From: Sphaerisporangium corydalis
GTDB taxonomy: Bacteria > Actinomycetota > Actinomycetes > Streptosporangiales > Streptosporangiaceae
Assembly: GCF_025506355.1 (NCBI RefSeq)
Contig: NZ_JANZYP010000034.1
Span: 29,672 to 93,671, forward strand
Direction of reading: 5' to 3'
DNA: 64,000 nt
Shown here piece by piece: positions 38,201 through 47,891 of the stretch (the first letter of the stretch is position 1; every line of letters starts with the position of its first letter). The notes under the pieces are model-generated. The model was not told where the DNA came from. It saw only the letters and a program-made list of their open reading frames with translations, and searched no databases. Both the position numbers and the translations under genes were made by a program.

Positions 38201-40522
38201 TCAGGCCCAGGGGTCGTCGTAGTCGGGTACGGTTTTCTGGCGCTCTTCCTGCGGACGTTCGGTACCGGGCCTGGGAGCGGACCGTCGCCGGTCACGCGGC
38301 CAGAGGGCACGCCGCCTGCGGTTGTCGCGGAAGACAAGGCGGTGACCGCTCGGCAGGAGCTCGCTCTCCGCGCCGAACGCGAGGCGATGACGATCCCCGT
38401 CCGGGGTACGCAACAGGACGCCGACGTCCTTGTCACGGCGCACCGAGTAGCAGGGTTCGCCGGCCCCTGATCGGAACGTCACGAGCCGGGTGTCGTAGCC
38501 GTTCGCGTCGCGGATCGTGAACCGGAACTCAGGCGACCATTTCGTCGGGGCCGGCAGCTCGCCGCCGACCTGAACTCCTTCCTTGCTCAGTGCCGCGTGC
38601 AAGCCCTTGACGTGGACCCGTCTCTTCCATGCCAGGCGCCACTGCCAGAGGGTCAGTGCGAGTAGAAGGAGGGCCACGGCCGCAGCGGCGAGTTGGCCGC
38701 GGTATCTGTCCCAGAACGTCTCGGGGGGTGCGACCGCGACTGTGAGCAGCCCGGATGCGTAGACCGCCGACTGGTCGCGCTCGTCTACCAGACGCACGGT
38801 CAGGGTCGCGCCGCCCAGTGCCGCGTTCGCACCGAATCGCACGACGAAGTCCTTTACCGAGTCTCCGGGCGGTAGTTCGAACCCAGCGGCGGGCGCCACA
38901 TCCGCAGCCGTGTCGCCGTCGAGCTGCAGCCTGACGCGCCTGGCGCTGGACGTGGCGTTGCGCATAGTCAGCCGGCCTCGAATGGTGGTGCCGCGCCTGA
39001 CGGTGCCGTCGGTGAAAAACTCGACGCGTCCCTGCGTCACGGTCTCGGGTGCTCCGACCTTGACGGTGATCGGCACCCGTTCCGCCCTGATGCCGGTGCC
39101 GGCCACTACCCCGGTGAGGGTAATGTCACCCGCTGTCTGCGGGGCTTGGAACGTACCCGCGTAGCGGCCGTCGTTGGCCCGGTCGTCCGGCGTTTCGCCG
39201 TCATCTCTGAGCTGGATGCTCTGCTGGCCAAGCAGGCCGCCGCCGGCCGCGGTGACGGAGAAGGCTAAGCCGCGCAGAGCCTCTTCGTCGGTGATCGCGC
39301 CCTTACGCGTGATGAGCGAAAGCCAAACCCTGACATTCTGCCCGGTACGGGCGAAAGGCGGTTCCGGCACGATCGCCGCCTGCACCGCGCCCTGCCACAG
39401 TGCCGTCGCGCTCACGAGCTGGTCGGCGAGCCGCTCGGGGGCCTTCAGTCTTACCGTCCAGGTGCCATTCACCGGGTTGACGATGCGTAACGCTTCGGTG
39501 GCGGTGTTCTCGCCGCTCCGGGCGAAGGAGGAGTCACCGAATTGGCCACTGCCAGGGACCACCCGCCCGTTGGGGTCGATGAATTGGGCAAGCACGCGGG
39601 GGTCGCTCTTGCTGACGGTGATGGTCCCGTCGGTGGCGATGACCGGGATGTCGATCGTCAGATCCCGGGATTGACCGCTTTTCAGCGTTCCAGAGTCGGT
39701 CCGGCTAAGACCGGAGCAGGTGGCCGCGGCGTACGCCTCGTACAAAGATCGGGTGACGTCACGAGCGTCACGGACGACCCGTGCCTTGGGCTGGGAATCA
39801 CCGCGTTCGTCGCAGCCCTCGCGTGAACCGCCGATGGCGAATCGGTCGAGGCTGTCCTGGGTGACCGCAGCGCCGAAGCCGAGCGGCCAAATCTGCACCC
39901 CCGCCTGCTGCGCTTGGCCGATGAGAGTGGTGAGTTGCTGTTCTGCGGCCTCGTTGCGGCGCTCCCGCACGCGCGGGTCCGTGCCGAGGCCGCTCCCATA
40001 GGAGGGACTGAACGGCACGTCCAGCCGGCCATCCGTGAGCAGGAAGATCACTTTGAGTGCCCGCCGCGGCGAGCCGTCGCGCATTGTGGACAGTGCCTGG
40101 GCCAGAACGGCGACGTGGTCGGTGTCGTTGCCCTCCGCCTTGGTGCGCAAGTGCAGACCCTTCACACACGTGGACAGGTACTGCAGGCTGACGTCGCTGT
40201 CGGCTACGGTGGGGCGGCAGATCTCGTCCACCGCGCGCTGCCCGGCGGCGCCGTTGTTGCTGCCGAAGCCGAGCACCGTGACCCGGCTGAGAGGGTTCAG
40301 CACGCTCCGCGCGATCGTGGTGGAGGCTTCCACCTCCCGGGACACGTCGGCGGCGCTAAGGCTGCCGGACTCGTCGACGGCAACCACCATGTCCAGCGGA
40401 ATCGTCTCAGGAATTAGGTCGGCGGTTGCCGACCGGACAGGGAGGGATACGGGAATGGTCAACGCCAGGGCGACGACCACACGTGAAACCCTCCCGACCC
40501 CCCGTCGCACGCTCGTTCTCAT
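38201..40522 (-). CDS. Membrane-anchored extracellular vWA domain protein
   Basis: 773 residues. A signal peptide (about 1-35) is followed by a vWA domain with the MIDAS sequence VVAVDESGSL (DxSxS), and FLLTDGRLD further on. Beta-rich domains of immunoglobulin type follow (380-640), then one membrane segment (LAAAAVALLLLALTLWQW) and a cytoplasmic tail of about 115 residues with a compact beta domain. The metal-binding head would face outside and the tail inside, so it could carry a signal across the membrane. GGGAGG lies 8 bases before the ATG. It is the first gene of the set and probably follows the main promoter. Confidence 0.87.
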   Translation of the reverse strand: MRTSVRRGVGRVSRVVVALALTIPVSLPVRSATADLIPETIPLDMVVAVDESGSLSAADVSREVEASTTIARSVLNPLSRVTVLGFGSNNGAAGQRAVDEICRPTVADSDVSLQYLSTCVKGLHLRTKAEGNDTDHVAVLAQALSTMRDGSPRRALKVIFLLTDGRLDVPFSPSYGSGLGTDPRVRERRNEAAEQQLTTLIGQAQQAGVQIWPLGFGAAVTQDSLDRFAIGGSREGCDERGDSQPKARVVRDARDVTRSLYEAYAAATCSGLSRTDSGTLKSGQSRDLTIDIPVIATDGTITVSKSDPRVLAQFIDPNGRVVPGSGQFGDSSFARSGENTATEALRIVNPVNGTWTVRLKAPERLADQLVSATALWQGAVQAAIVPEPPFARTGQNVRVWLSLITRKGAITDEEALRGLAFSVTAAGGGLLGQQSIQLRDDGETPDDRANDGRYAGTFQAPQTAGDITLTGVVAGTGIRAERVPITVKVGAPETVTQGRVEFFTDGTVRRGTTIRGRLTMRNATSSARRVRLQLDGDTAADVAPAAGFELPPGDSVKDFVVRFGANAALGGATLTVRLVDERDQSAVYASGLLTVAVAPPETFWDRYRGQLAAAAVALLLLALTLWQWRLAWKRRVHVKGLHAALSKEGVQVGGELPAPTKWSPEFRFTIRDANGYDTRLVTFRSGAGEPCYSVRRDKDVGVLLRTPDGDRHRLAFGAESELLPSGHRLVFRDNRRRRALWPRDRRRSAPRPGTERPQEERQKTVPDYDDPWA

Positions 40523-40663
40523 ACGTTTTTTGCCTCCCGACGCGCCCCAACAATGGAATAGCGATAGTGATTCATGAATCTTTCGTCCCCCAGATGGGAC
40601 GCGCCCGCTCGCATTGCGTTGTCACGGTTGTCGATTTCCGCGGCCGCTGGAACGAACAGTTAC

Positions 40664-40703
40664 GTCACTGTGACCAAAAATCGGAAGTGTGATGTTTTTG
40701 TGA
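40664..40703. promoter_or_regulatory. Cluster of TGTGA half-sites upstream of the minus-strand gene set
   Basis: TGTGA occurs at 40669-40673, 40688-40692 and 40699-40703, the first within the palindrome GTCACTGTGAC (40664-40674). TGTGA is the half-site of Crp-type operators (TGTGA-N6-TCACA). No full-length consensus site is present, so this is only a candidate. It lies 140-180 bp upstream of the first gene of a set that itself encodes a Crp-type protein. Confidence 0.35.
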
Positions 40704-41813
40704 GGAATGTCTGGAATGGGTGATCGTGCCTATATGAGAGGAAGGCGTTGCTTGTGCATGCTCCTGCATGCGAGGGGAGGCCAACCCGCAGTGGTGCGGA
40801 TAAGTGAACGATCCACATAGATCCGCAGCGCTTCGTCGGAGCAAGCGATCTTGAGTGGTCTTCATGGTCCGAGCGGCCCACGACCAGCGACTTTATTCGC
40901 GGTGAGGCTATCCAACCCCGGGCACACAAAGAGTAATAGTGGGATTTGTCGTATTTGGTATATGCAAGCACCGATCAACGGTGGCTTACCTTAGATCCCG
41001 ACTTAGGGCTCACACATGCGCGACCGCCAGGAAAGAGTGAAGTGGGGACAAAAGGTGGCAAAAATGGCCCCGCAGGGACATTCCACTGGCGCCGGTACTC
41101 GCAGAGCGCGTCTTGGTCAACCCCGACCCGCAGGGGTGCTCCGGCGATTACCAGCTCCACCGCCAGGGCGGGCAGGTCGGCCCTTAAGGGGGAATGCTCC
41201 TAAGATCGTGTGGATCACGTACACGGTCGCTAAATCTGCCTGTCCGCGGAAGTTCTCCACCCTCCCGAGACGCCCCATGGCTCGCCTGCATTCCGCCCCG
41301 CATCCGCACGGACGCTTCGATCGACAGCACTGTTGCCGACCCGATCCGTTCGGCCCCGTACGCGGGGATGCTCTTGGAGATCATCACCCGTGCCCACCAG
41401 CCAGCCTTCAGGTTTGGCTAGCCTGCGGTGAAAGGTTCACTTGACATTCAGCCAGCGATCAGTGCTCAAGCTTGGCAAGTAGGGAGCGGTCCGGGTCGCC
41501 CCTCAGACACCAACCGTCCTCGAATGAGTGCGGTTTGAGGGACAAGCACTTGTACTCTTGTGGCTGGCAGACCAGTTGCACGCCCAGATCGCTGACAGGC
41601 AGATCTGCCGTGCTTGAGGTGCGTCCAGAATGATCCGTCTCTTGTCTATTTGAGGCTGAGAGCGAGGCGCTCTGACGGACCGGCATTAGGGGTTCTCACG
41701 GGGACCGGGGACGAGCAGCCCCCGGTTGAACGCCTCGTGTCGGCGTTCGGCGAGGTGCCAGTTGACTGCCTGGTGTAGCAGAAGCCGCTTACATCTCCCC
41801 AAGGCGTGCTCGG
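40704..41813. other. Gene-poor, lower-GC stretch
   Basis: About 1.1 kb with visibly lower GC than both flanks and no recognisable gene. A minus-strand fragment near 40975-41160 reads ELVIAGAPLRVGVDQDALC. Two short minus-strand frames at about 41820-41690 (ending FNRGLLVPGPRENP) and 41686-41459 are joined by a TAATG stop/start overlap, which hints at decayed genes. None has enough support to be called. The stretch separates the large gene set from the damaged iron transporter. Confidence 0.5.
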
Positions 41814-43904
41814 TCAGGTCGTGTGGGCGACGGCGGTGCCCGTCAGGTGGAGGCCGACGGTCTGTCCCGGGGAGGGCAGGGACCGGCCGGCGCAGCGGGC
41901 GGTGACGGTGAGGCCGTCGTGGGTGTCGATCCGCAGGCGGACGAGGCCGTCATGGCCGCGGAAGTCGACGTCCAGCGCGGTCGCCCGGGCGTGACCGGGC
42001 GTGGGGTCGGTGATCACGATCTGCTCGGGCCGGACGAACACGGCGCCCGGGCCGTGGGCCGGTCGCGTGAGGTCGACGCGGCCGAGCGCCGTCTCGGCCG
42101 TGCCGCCGTCCAGGAGCGCGGGAATCTCGGTCAGCTCCCCCACGAACGCGGCGACGTCGCGGTCGGCCGGGTGGCGGTAGATCTCCACGGGGGGACCCGC
42201 CTGCGCGATCACGCCGTCACGCAGCACGGCCACCTGCCCGGCGAGCGACAACGCCTCGGCCTGGTCGTGGGTGACCAGCACGGTGGTGGTCCGGGTCGCC
42301 GCGAGCGCCGCCGTGACCGCGCGCCGGGTGCCGGCCCGCAGCTCCGCGTCCAGGGCGGAGAACGGCTCGTCGAGCAGGACGAGGTCGGGCCGGGGTGCGA
42401 GGGCCCGGGCCAGGGCGACGCGCTGCTGTTCGCCTCCCGACAGCTCGTGCGGGTAGCGCCGTCCGTACCGGCGGTCGAGCGCGACGAGTTCGAGCAGCTC
42501 GGCGATGACGCGCTCGTCGCGACGCAGGCGGCGCGGCAGGCCGAAGGTGACGTTGGCGGCCACGGTGAGGTGCGGGAACAGGTTCCCCTCCTGGGTCACG
42601 TAGCCGATGCGGCGGCGCTGGGGGGCCACCATGGCCTCCGGGGACGTCAGGGTCCGACCGGCGACGGCCACCGTCCCCGCGCCTGGCCGGTCGAGTCCGG
42701 CGACGATCCTCAGGAAGGTCGACTTGCCGCAGCCCGAGCGTCCGATCAGGGTCGCGAGCGTGCGGGTGCCGATGGGCGCCAGCAGGAGGGTCGACGTCAG
42801 CTCGGTGGCCACCGCGAGGAACACCAGCGCGGCCCCGGCGGCGGCACCGCGCCCGATCAGGGGAAGGGTGACCCGCAGGGTGACCGCGAGGGGCCCTACC
42901 CCCAGGGAGCGGGCGACGTCGTCCAGTTCCGGCGGCGTCTGCCGCAGCGCGGCGCGCAGGCTCACCATGGCGCGCGGCATGAACAGCACGGCGTACACGG
43001 CGATCAGCATGGCCGTCGTCTGGTAGAGCGAGGGCAGGTGGCGCACGGTGAGGGTGATCAGCGCGAGCGCGACGACGATGCCGGGCAGTGAGTTGCCCAG
43101 GTAGGTGCTGCGCTCGACGACGCGGCTCAGGCGCCCGGGGCGGCGGACCGACAGCCAGGCCACCGGGAAGGCCAGTGTGGTGGTCGCCACCGAGGACCAG
43201 CAGGCAGGCCAGGACGACCACGCCGGCGAGGGCCGTGGCCGAGGTTCCGTCGAAGGTGGACTGGTACTGGTCGTAGATCGCGGTGGTGAACGTGTCGAAG
43301 CGCAGGGCCTGCAGGGCGCCGAACTCGGCCAGCAGGTGCACGCCACCAGCAGGGCGCCGCCGGAGATCGCCGGACGCGCCTGCGGCAGGACGACCCGGCC
43401 GAACGTCCGCCACGCGTCGTCGCCGAGAATCCGGGACTGCTCTTCGAGCGCGGGGTCGATGCCGCGCAGCGTGGCCGCGACCGGCAGGTAGACCAGCGGG
43501 AAGTAGGACAGCGTGGTGACGAGCACCGCGGCGCCCAGACCGGCGAACGACGGTGACAGCGAGTACCAGCCGAAGCTGTTCACGAACGCGGGCACCGCCA
43601 GGGGCGCGACCATCAGCGCGGTCCATATCGGGCGCCCGGGAAGGGTCGTCCGTTCGACGAGCCACGCGGCCAGGGTGCCGACCCCGGCGCACGCCACCGT
43701 GCCCAGCGCGACGAGCAGCGCGGTGTTGGTGAGCAGTTCGCCGACGCGGGGCCGCCAGAGCAGGCGGGCGGCGTCGCCGCCGGCGAGCACGCCGGCGGCC
43801 ACGTATCCGGCGGGAAGGAGGGTGAGCGCCGCCACGGCGATCGCGGGAACCCACTGGAGCGGCGGGTACCGGCGACCGGTACCCGCCAGGAGACCCCGGC
43901 TCAC
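41814..43904 (-). pseudogene. Iron(III) ABC transporter permease and ATPase fused by deletion, with frameshifts
   Basis: The frame starts as an FbpB-like permease ([31 protein letters not shown]) and ends as an FbpC-like ATPase with Walker [10 protein letters not shown], signature [15 protein letters not shown] and Walker B LVLLDEP. Two defects are visible. First, between about 43340 and 43200 the sensible sequence ([20 protein letters not shown]) lies in another frame, so there is one frameshift in and one out. Second, permease sequence TRTLAT runs straight into [10 protein letters not shown] near 42750. The end of the permease and the first 35 or so residues of the ATPase are missing. Normally these are two genes. 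The product cannot work as a normal permease. The start overlaps the FbpA-like stop by 4 bp. Confidence 0.82.
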
Positions 43905-44935
43905 AGCAGGCCGACCCGCTGCATCTCCTCGATGACCTTCGGGCCGTTGAGCGTGTTGAGGTCGACGGAGGGGGCGTCCAGCTCGGCGAGCGGCTTGAGC
44001 TTCGGGTTCGCCGCGACCCCGGCGCCGACGGTGTACTCCAGGGCCTTGCCGTCGGCCAGAAGTTTCTGTCCCTCGGCGCCGCTCATGTAGGCGAGGAACC
44101 GCTGCGCCTCGGCCGGGTGCTTGCTCGACTTCAGCACGCCTCCGCCGGACACGCTCAGGAACGCGCCGGAGTCCTTGCCGCCGAAGAACTCGAGCTTGGT
44201 GTTGGCGCTCCCTGCGCCGCCGTCAGCCTGGTCGCCGTACCAGTAGTAGTGGTAGATGACGCCGCCGGGGACCTCGCCGGAGTTCGCCGCCTTCATGATG
44301 GTGCTGTTGCCTCGGTACACCTTGGCGTTGGCCTTGACGCCCCGCAGCCATTCTGCCCCGGCGGCCTCGCCCCTGACGGCGTAGACGGCGCTGACGATGG
44401 CCTGGAAGTCGGCGCCGCTCGGGGAGATCGCGAAGCGGTCCTTCCACTCGGGCTTGGCCAGATCCATGATCGACTTGGGCAGGTCGGCGTCCTTCAGTTC
44501 GGTGGCGTTGTAGACGAACACCGTCGAGCGGGCCGCGACGCCGACCCAGTCGCCCTTGCTGGAGGAGTACTGCGCCGGGACCTGCGCCCTGGTCGTCTCC
44601 TCGACGGGCACGAACAGGTCCTTGCTCGATATCAGCGCCATCGCGGGCGAGTTCTCGGTGATGAACACGTCGGCGGGTGAGGCCGCGCCCTCGGCGACGA
44701 TCTGGTTGGCGAGCTCGAAGTCGCTGCCGTTGCGTACCTCCACCTTGATGCCGGTCTTGGCGGTGGAGGCGTCGGCCCACGCCTGGCCGACCTCCTCGTG
44801 CTGGGCGTTGTAGAGCACGAGGGCCGGTTTCGCGGCGGCGGGCGCGGCGGCCGGCGTCGTGCCGGCAGCGCAGGCGGTGAGGCCCATCGCGGCCGCGCAG
44901 GCGGACGCGATGAGGATATGTCTGACGATGCGCAC
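43901..44935 (-). CDS. Iron(III) ABC transporter substrate-binding lipoprotein (FbpA-like)
   Basis: 344 residues with a signal peptide ending in the lipobox LTAC (Cys22). The mature start [19 protein letters not shown] is typical of ferric-iron-binding FbpA relatives. The paired iron-ligand tyrosines appear in [10 protein letters not shown]. It would bind Fe(III) outside the membrane and hand it to the permease downstream, which is damaged here, so the transporter is probably not functional unless another permease substitutes. An IdeR/DtxR-like iron box lies about 35 bp upstream of the start, predicting expression when iron is scarce. Confidence 0.9.
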   Translation of the reverse strand: MRIVRHILIASACAAAMGLTACAAGTTPAAAPAAAKPALVLYNAQHEEVGQAWADASTAKTGIKVEVRNGSDFELANQIVAEGAASPADVFITENSPAMALISSKDLFVPVEETTRAQVPAQYSSSKGDWVGVAARSTVFVYNATELKDADLPKSIMDLAKPEWKDRFAISPSGADFQAIVSAVYAVRGEAAGAEWLRGVKANAKVYRGNSTIMKAANSGEVPGGVIYHYYWYGDQADGGAGSANTKLEFFGGKDSGAFLSVSGGGVLKSSKHPAEAQRFLAYMSGAEGQKLLADGKALEYTVGAGVAANPKLKPLAELDAPSVDLNTLNGPKVIEEMQRVGLL

Positions 44936-44968
44936 GCGAACTCCTTCTCAGCGGATCTGTACCTTTAG

Positions 44969-44987
44969 GAAGGTTAGGCTTTCTTTA
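44969..44987. promoter_or_regulatory. IdeR/DtxR-like iron box
   Basis: GAAGGTTAGGCTTTCTTTA matches 13 of 19 positions of the iron-box consensus TTAGGTTAGGCTAACCTAA, including the core AGGTTAGGCT. It lies in the 71-bp gap between the FbpA-like gene and the divergent response-regulator gene. The protein would bind with Fe(II) and repress the iron transporter; the divergent regulator may also be affected. Confidence 0.6.
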
Positions 44988-45006
44988 GTTAGAGTCCCTC
45001 CCTAAA

Positions 45007-45642
45007 ATGGGGGGAGTGCCGCACCTTGCCGTCCTCCTCGTCGACGACCATCGCGTCTTCACCGACTCCCTGGCGTTGTGCCTCGACCTCGAACCCGACC
45101 TGCGCTGCGTCGCCACGGCGCACACCGGGCGTGACGGACTCGCCAAGGCCGGGGCCGGGGCCGTGGACTTCGCCGTCGCGGTCGTCGACCTGCGACTGCC
45201 CGACATGGACGGGCTCGCCGTCATCGCCGGGCTGCGCCGCCTGCGTCCCGAAGCGCGCGTCATCGTGCTCACCGCGCACTGCCGCGAGGACCTGGCCGAG
45301 CGGGCGATCGCCGCGGGGGCGGTGGCGTTCCTGGGCAAGGACGCTCCGATCACCCGGATCCTGACGGCGATCAGATCCGCCGACGCCGCGCGCCCTCTGG
45401 TCGACCCCGGGCTCCGTCGCGCGAGCGGCCGGATCCGGCTCACCGATCGCGAGTACGACGTCCTGCGCGAACTCGGCAAGGGCCACGACGCCACCCGGAT
45501 CGCCCTCGCCCTGGGGATCTCACTGCACACCACGCGCGATCACATCAAGGCGGTCCTGGCCAAGCTCGGCGTGCACACCCAGCTCGACGCGGTCGTCTCC
45601 GCCGATCGGCTCGGGCTCATCACCGTCGGCTCGGGATTCTGA
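45007..45642 (+). CDS. NarL/FixJ-family response regulator
   Basis: 211 residues. The receiver domain (1-120) has the acidic pair DD in LLVDDHRVF, the phosphoacceptor Asp in VVDLRLPDMDG, and the conserved Lys in FLGKDAP. The C-terminal LuxR-type HTH reads LTDREYDVLRELGKGHDATR and ISLHTTRDHIKAVLAKLGV. The ATG at 45007 lies very close to the promoter region and has no ribosome site, so the transcript may be leaderless. It is followed after 3 bp by a sensor kinase gene that is frameshifted, so its normal partner may be missing. Confidence 0.9.
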   Translation: MGGVPHLAVLLVDDHRVFTDSLALCLDLEPDLRCVATAHTGRDGLAKAGAGAVDFAVAVVDLRLPDMDGLAVIAGLRRLRPEARVIVLTAHCREDLAERAIAAGAVAFLGKDAPITRILTAIRSADAARPLVDPGLRRASGRIRLTDREYDVLRELGKGHDATRIALALGISLHTTRDHIKAVLAKLGVHTQLDAVVSADRLGLITVGSGF

Positions 45643-45645
45643 CCC

Positions 45646-47115
45646 ATGACCTCAGCGACGGGGCGCCGCGTGCTGTGGCGCTCGCTCCTCCGGCACCTGG
45701 TCGTCGCCGCCGTGGTCGCGGCCGTGACGTGCGCGCTGACCGCCCTCGGCGTGCGGCGGTTCGCCGCCGACGACACGCGCCGGCGGGTGGAGAGCTCCGC
45801 GCGCCAGGTCGCCGGTATCGTCCTCGCCCCGATGGCGGAGAAGAGCTTTCGTACGCCTCAGCGGTCAGGATCGCGACTACTTGTACGACCGCATCGCGCC
45901 GTTCCTGAGGTCCGGTGCGGTGCAGCGGGTCAAGGTGTTCAGGGTGGACGGTGACCGTGCCACCGTCGTGTTCTCCGACGAGCCCCGCGTCGTGGGGCTT
46001 TCCGGCCGGCTCGACTCGCGGCTCGCCACGGGCATGTCCGCCGGCCAGGTGATCGTCCGCACCGTGCCGGTGGAGCCGAGCACCGCTACGAGAACGGCCT
46101 CGCCGGGACCAGGATGGAGGTGTTCCTGGGGTTCCGTGACGCCGCCGGCGACGACATGCGGCTGGAGCTCTACCTCCCGGAGGACCAGGGCGGCACGACC
46201 AGGCGCGCGGTCCTCGTCCTGCTGCCGATGCCGCTGATCGGCCTGGTGCTCCTCACCCTCGCCAGCGCGCCGCTTTCGATGGCCCTGGCCCGCCGGATGG
46301 AACGCACGCGCGCCGAAGGGCGTGCCGCCCGCGATTACGGCCTGGCCGCCACCGAACTCACCCGCCGCGACCTGGCCCGGCGGCTGCACGACGGGGTCAT
46401 CCCCGACCTCGCCGGGGTCGGGCTGCTGCTGCAACGGGCCCGGCTCACCGGCGGCCGGCGGCGCGAAACCCACGCCGTGACGCCGGACGCGGACCCGCTC
46501 GGCCGCGCACAGGACCTCCCGGACGCGGACCCGCTCGGCCACGCGCAGAACCTTCCGGACCCCGACCTGCTCGGCCACGCGCAGAACCTTCCAGACGCCG
46601 ACCTGCTCGGCCGCGCGCAGGACCTCCTGGCCACCGACCTGCGGGAGCTGCGCGCGCTGCTGACGGAACTGCTGCCGGCGGACCCGGTCGGCCGGGACCT
46701 CGGCGCCCGCCTCGCCGACCTCGCCTCGCACGTCAGGCGCAGCGAGGACTCCGGAACCGTGCCGGCCGTCCACATCGACGCGATCGAGGACGTACCCGGC
46801 GGGCCCGCGCTCGTCCTCTACCGGGTGGCCGGCGAGCTGCTCCGCAACGCGTTCCGGCACGCGCGGGCACGCACGATCCGCGTCGGTGTCACGGCGCAGG
46901 ACGTGGGGGGCGTGGCGATGATCGAGCTGACCGTCACCGACGACGGAACCGGATTCGACCCCCGTCACGACCCCGGCTCCGGGCACGTCGGCCTGCGACT
47001 GGTCCGCAGGGTGGTCGACGACGGCGGCGGGCGGCTCACGATGGTGAGCGCACCGGGCGCGGGCACCACCGCGACGGTGTCCGTCCCCCGCGCCACGGCG
47101 CATCCCCACCACTGA
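45646..47115 (+). pseudogene. Sensor histidine kinase (NarL-partner type) with two frameshifts
   Basis: Three segments together make one kinase. Segment 1 (from 45646) holds the first membrane helix. The frame changes near 45850, after which SGQDRDYLYDRIAPFLRSGA is read in frame 2. Near 46075 it returns to frame 1 with EHRYENGLAG and continues to 47115. The last part has the second membrane helix, the H-box RRLHDGVIPDLAG, and the ATP-binding N-box LLRNAFRHA and G-box DDGTGFDP. Each shift is by one base. Without sequence errors the protein cannot be made intact. A tandem 12-residue repeat lies between the H-box helix and the next helix. It pairs with the response regulator 3 bp upstream. Confidence 0.8.
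46483..46626. repeat. Four tandem 36-bp units inside the histidine-kinase gene
   Basis: Units at 46483, 46519, 46555 and 46591, each 36 bp, encode versions of PDADPLGRAQDL. A partial fifth unit (LATDL) is the likely source sequence. The units keep the frame and lengthen the loop between the two helices of the dimerisation domain. Differences between copies are few, so the expansion is recent. Confidence 0.9.
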
Positions 47116-47891
47116 CCAGGCGCGGGCCCCTGATGACCGGGCCGTGTGAGGTCGATCAGTGTTCGGTGACGTCTCCTTGGTCGGGTCGTCGCCACGCGGG
47201 CCCGCCCGGATGATCTCGCTCGTGCACGTCAGGGGCGCGTCGGCACGGACCACGCTCATCATGGCGGCGAACGTGCTCGGGTCGTCCGGTCGGTAGCCGT
47301 GCGTGCGGATGCCGATGAGCAGCTTGGTGCCCTCAGGCATCGCGCCGGGCCTGATGACCAGTCGCGGCAGCCCGTCATCCCCTTCTCCTGGCCGACGACG
47401 CGCTCGAAGCCCTCCTCGTCCCTGCCACCGCTGGGTAACATCACTTGTTGATCATGACCTGGGCGGGGACGCTGGCCTGGGCGAGGGCGTTGCATGGTCG
47501 GCGGGTTCAGCGACTCCTACTTGGTGAGCTTCACGGTGACGGTGCCGTCCGCGTCGGAATCGACGGAGAAAGCGGCCATCTGGACGTGCACGGCCGGTGG
47601 CATGTTGACTTGCGATCCCGAGGGTCTTCGCGGTGGTCTCGGTGTCGAGGTCGAGGAGACCCGCAGCTCCACCACCTCTCGCTGGCGCTTGGGCCGCCGC
47701 AGGGCGGCCAGCAGGGCCGGGTCCACGTCGGGCTCGCCGGGCTCCACCGGCAGGGCCGCATCATGGCCGACGAGGGCGACCTCATGGCGGCGCCGTCGCC
47801 AGGACAGGCACGCCCGCTTCCTTGCGTGATCAAGGGTGACCTGCCTACATCCCCCGCTGCCGGGGAGTCTGACAAGCGGAAGGCCATGCGC
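47116..47891. other. Decayed stretch without a confident gene
   Basis: No intact gene is visible. Two minus-strand fragments look protein-like. One, near 47370-47160, reads MPEGTKLLIGIRTHGYRPDD. The other ends near 47517 with HVQMAAFSVDSDADGTVTVK. Neither has a recognisable family, and frames change repeatedly between them. I read the stretch as remains of former genes next to the LysR remnant. Confidence 0.5.

Noticed and set aside
18151..40522. Prophage or type VI/contractile injection system
   Set aside because: No capsid, tail, baseplate, integrase or terminase gene is recognisable; all parts are signalling, scaffold or nucleotide-binding types.
41016..41444. Plus-strand open frame of 142 residues in the gene-poor stretch
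   Set aside because: Low-complexity Arg/Pro-rich product, no ribosome site, no recognisable domain.
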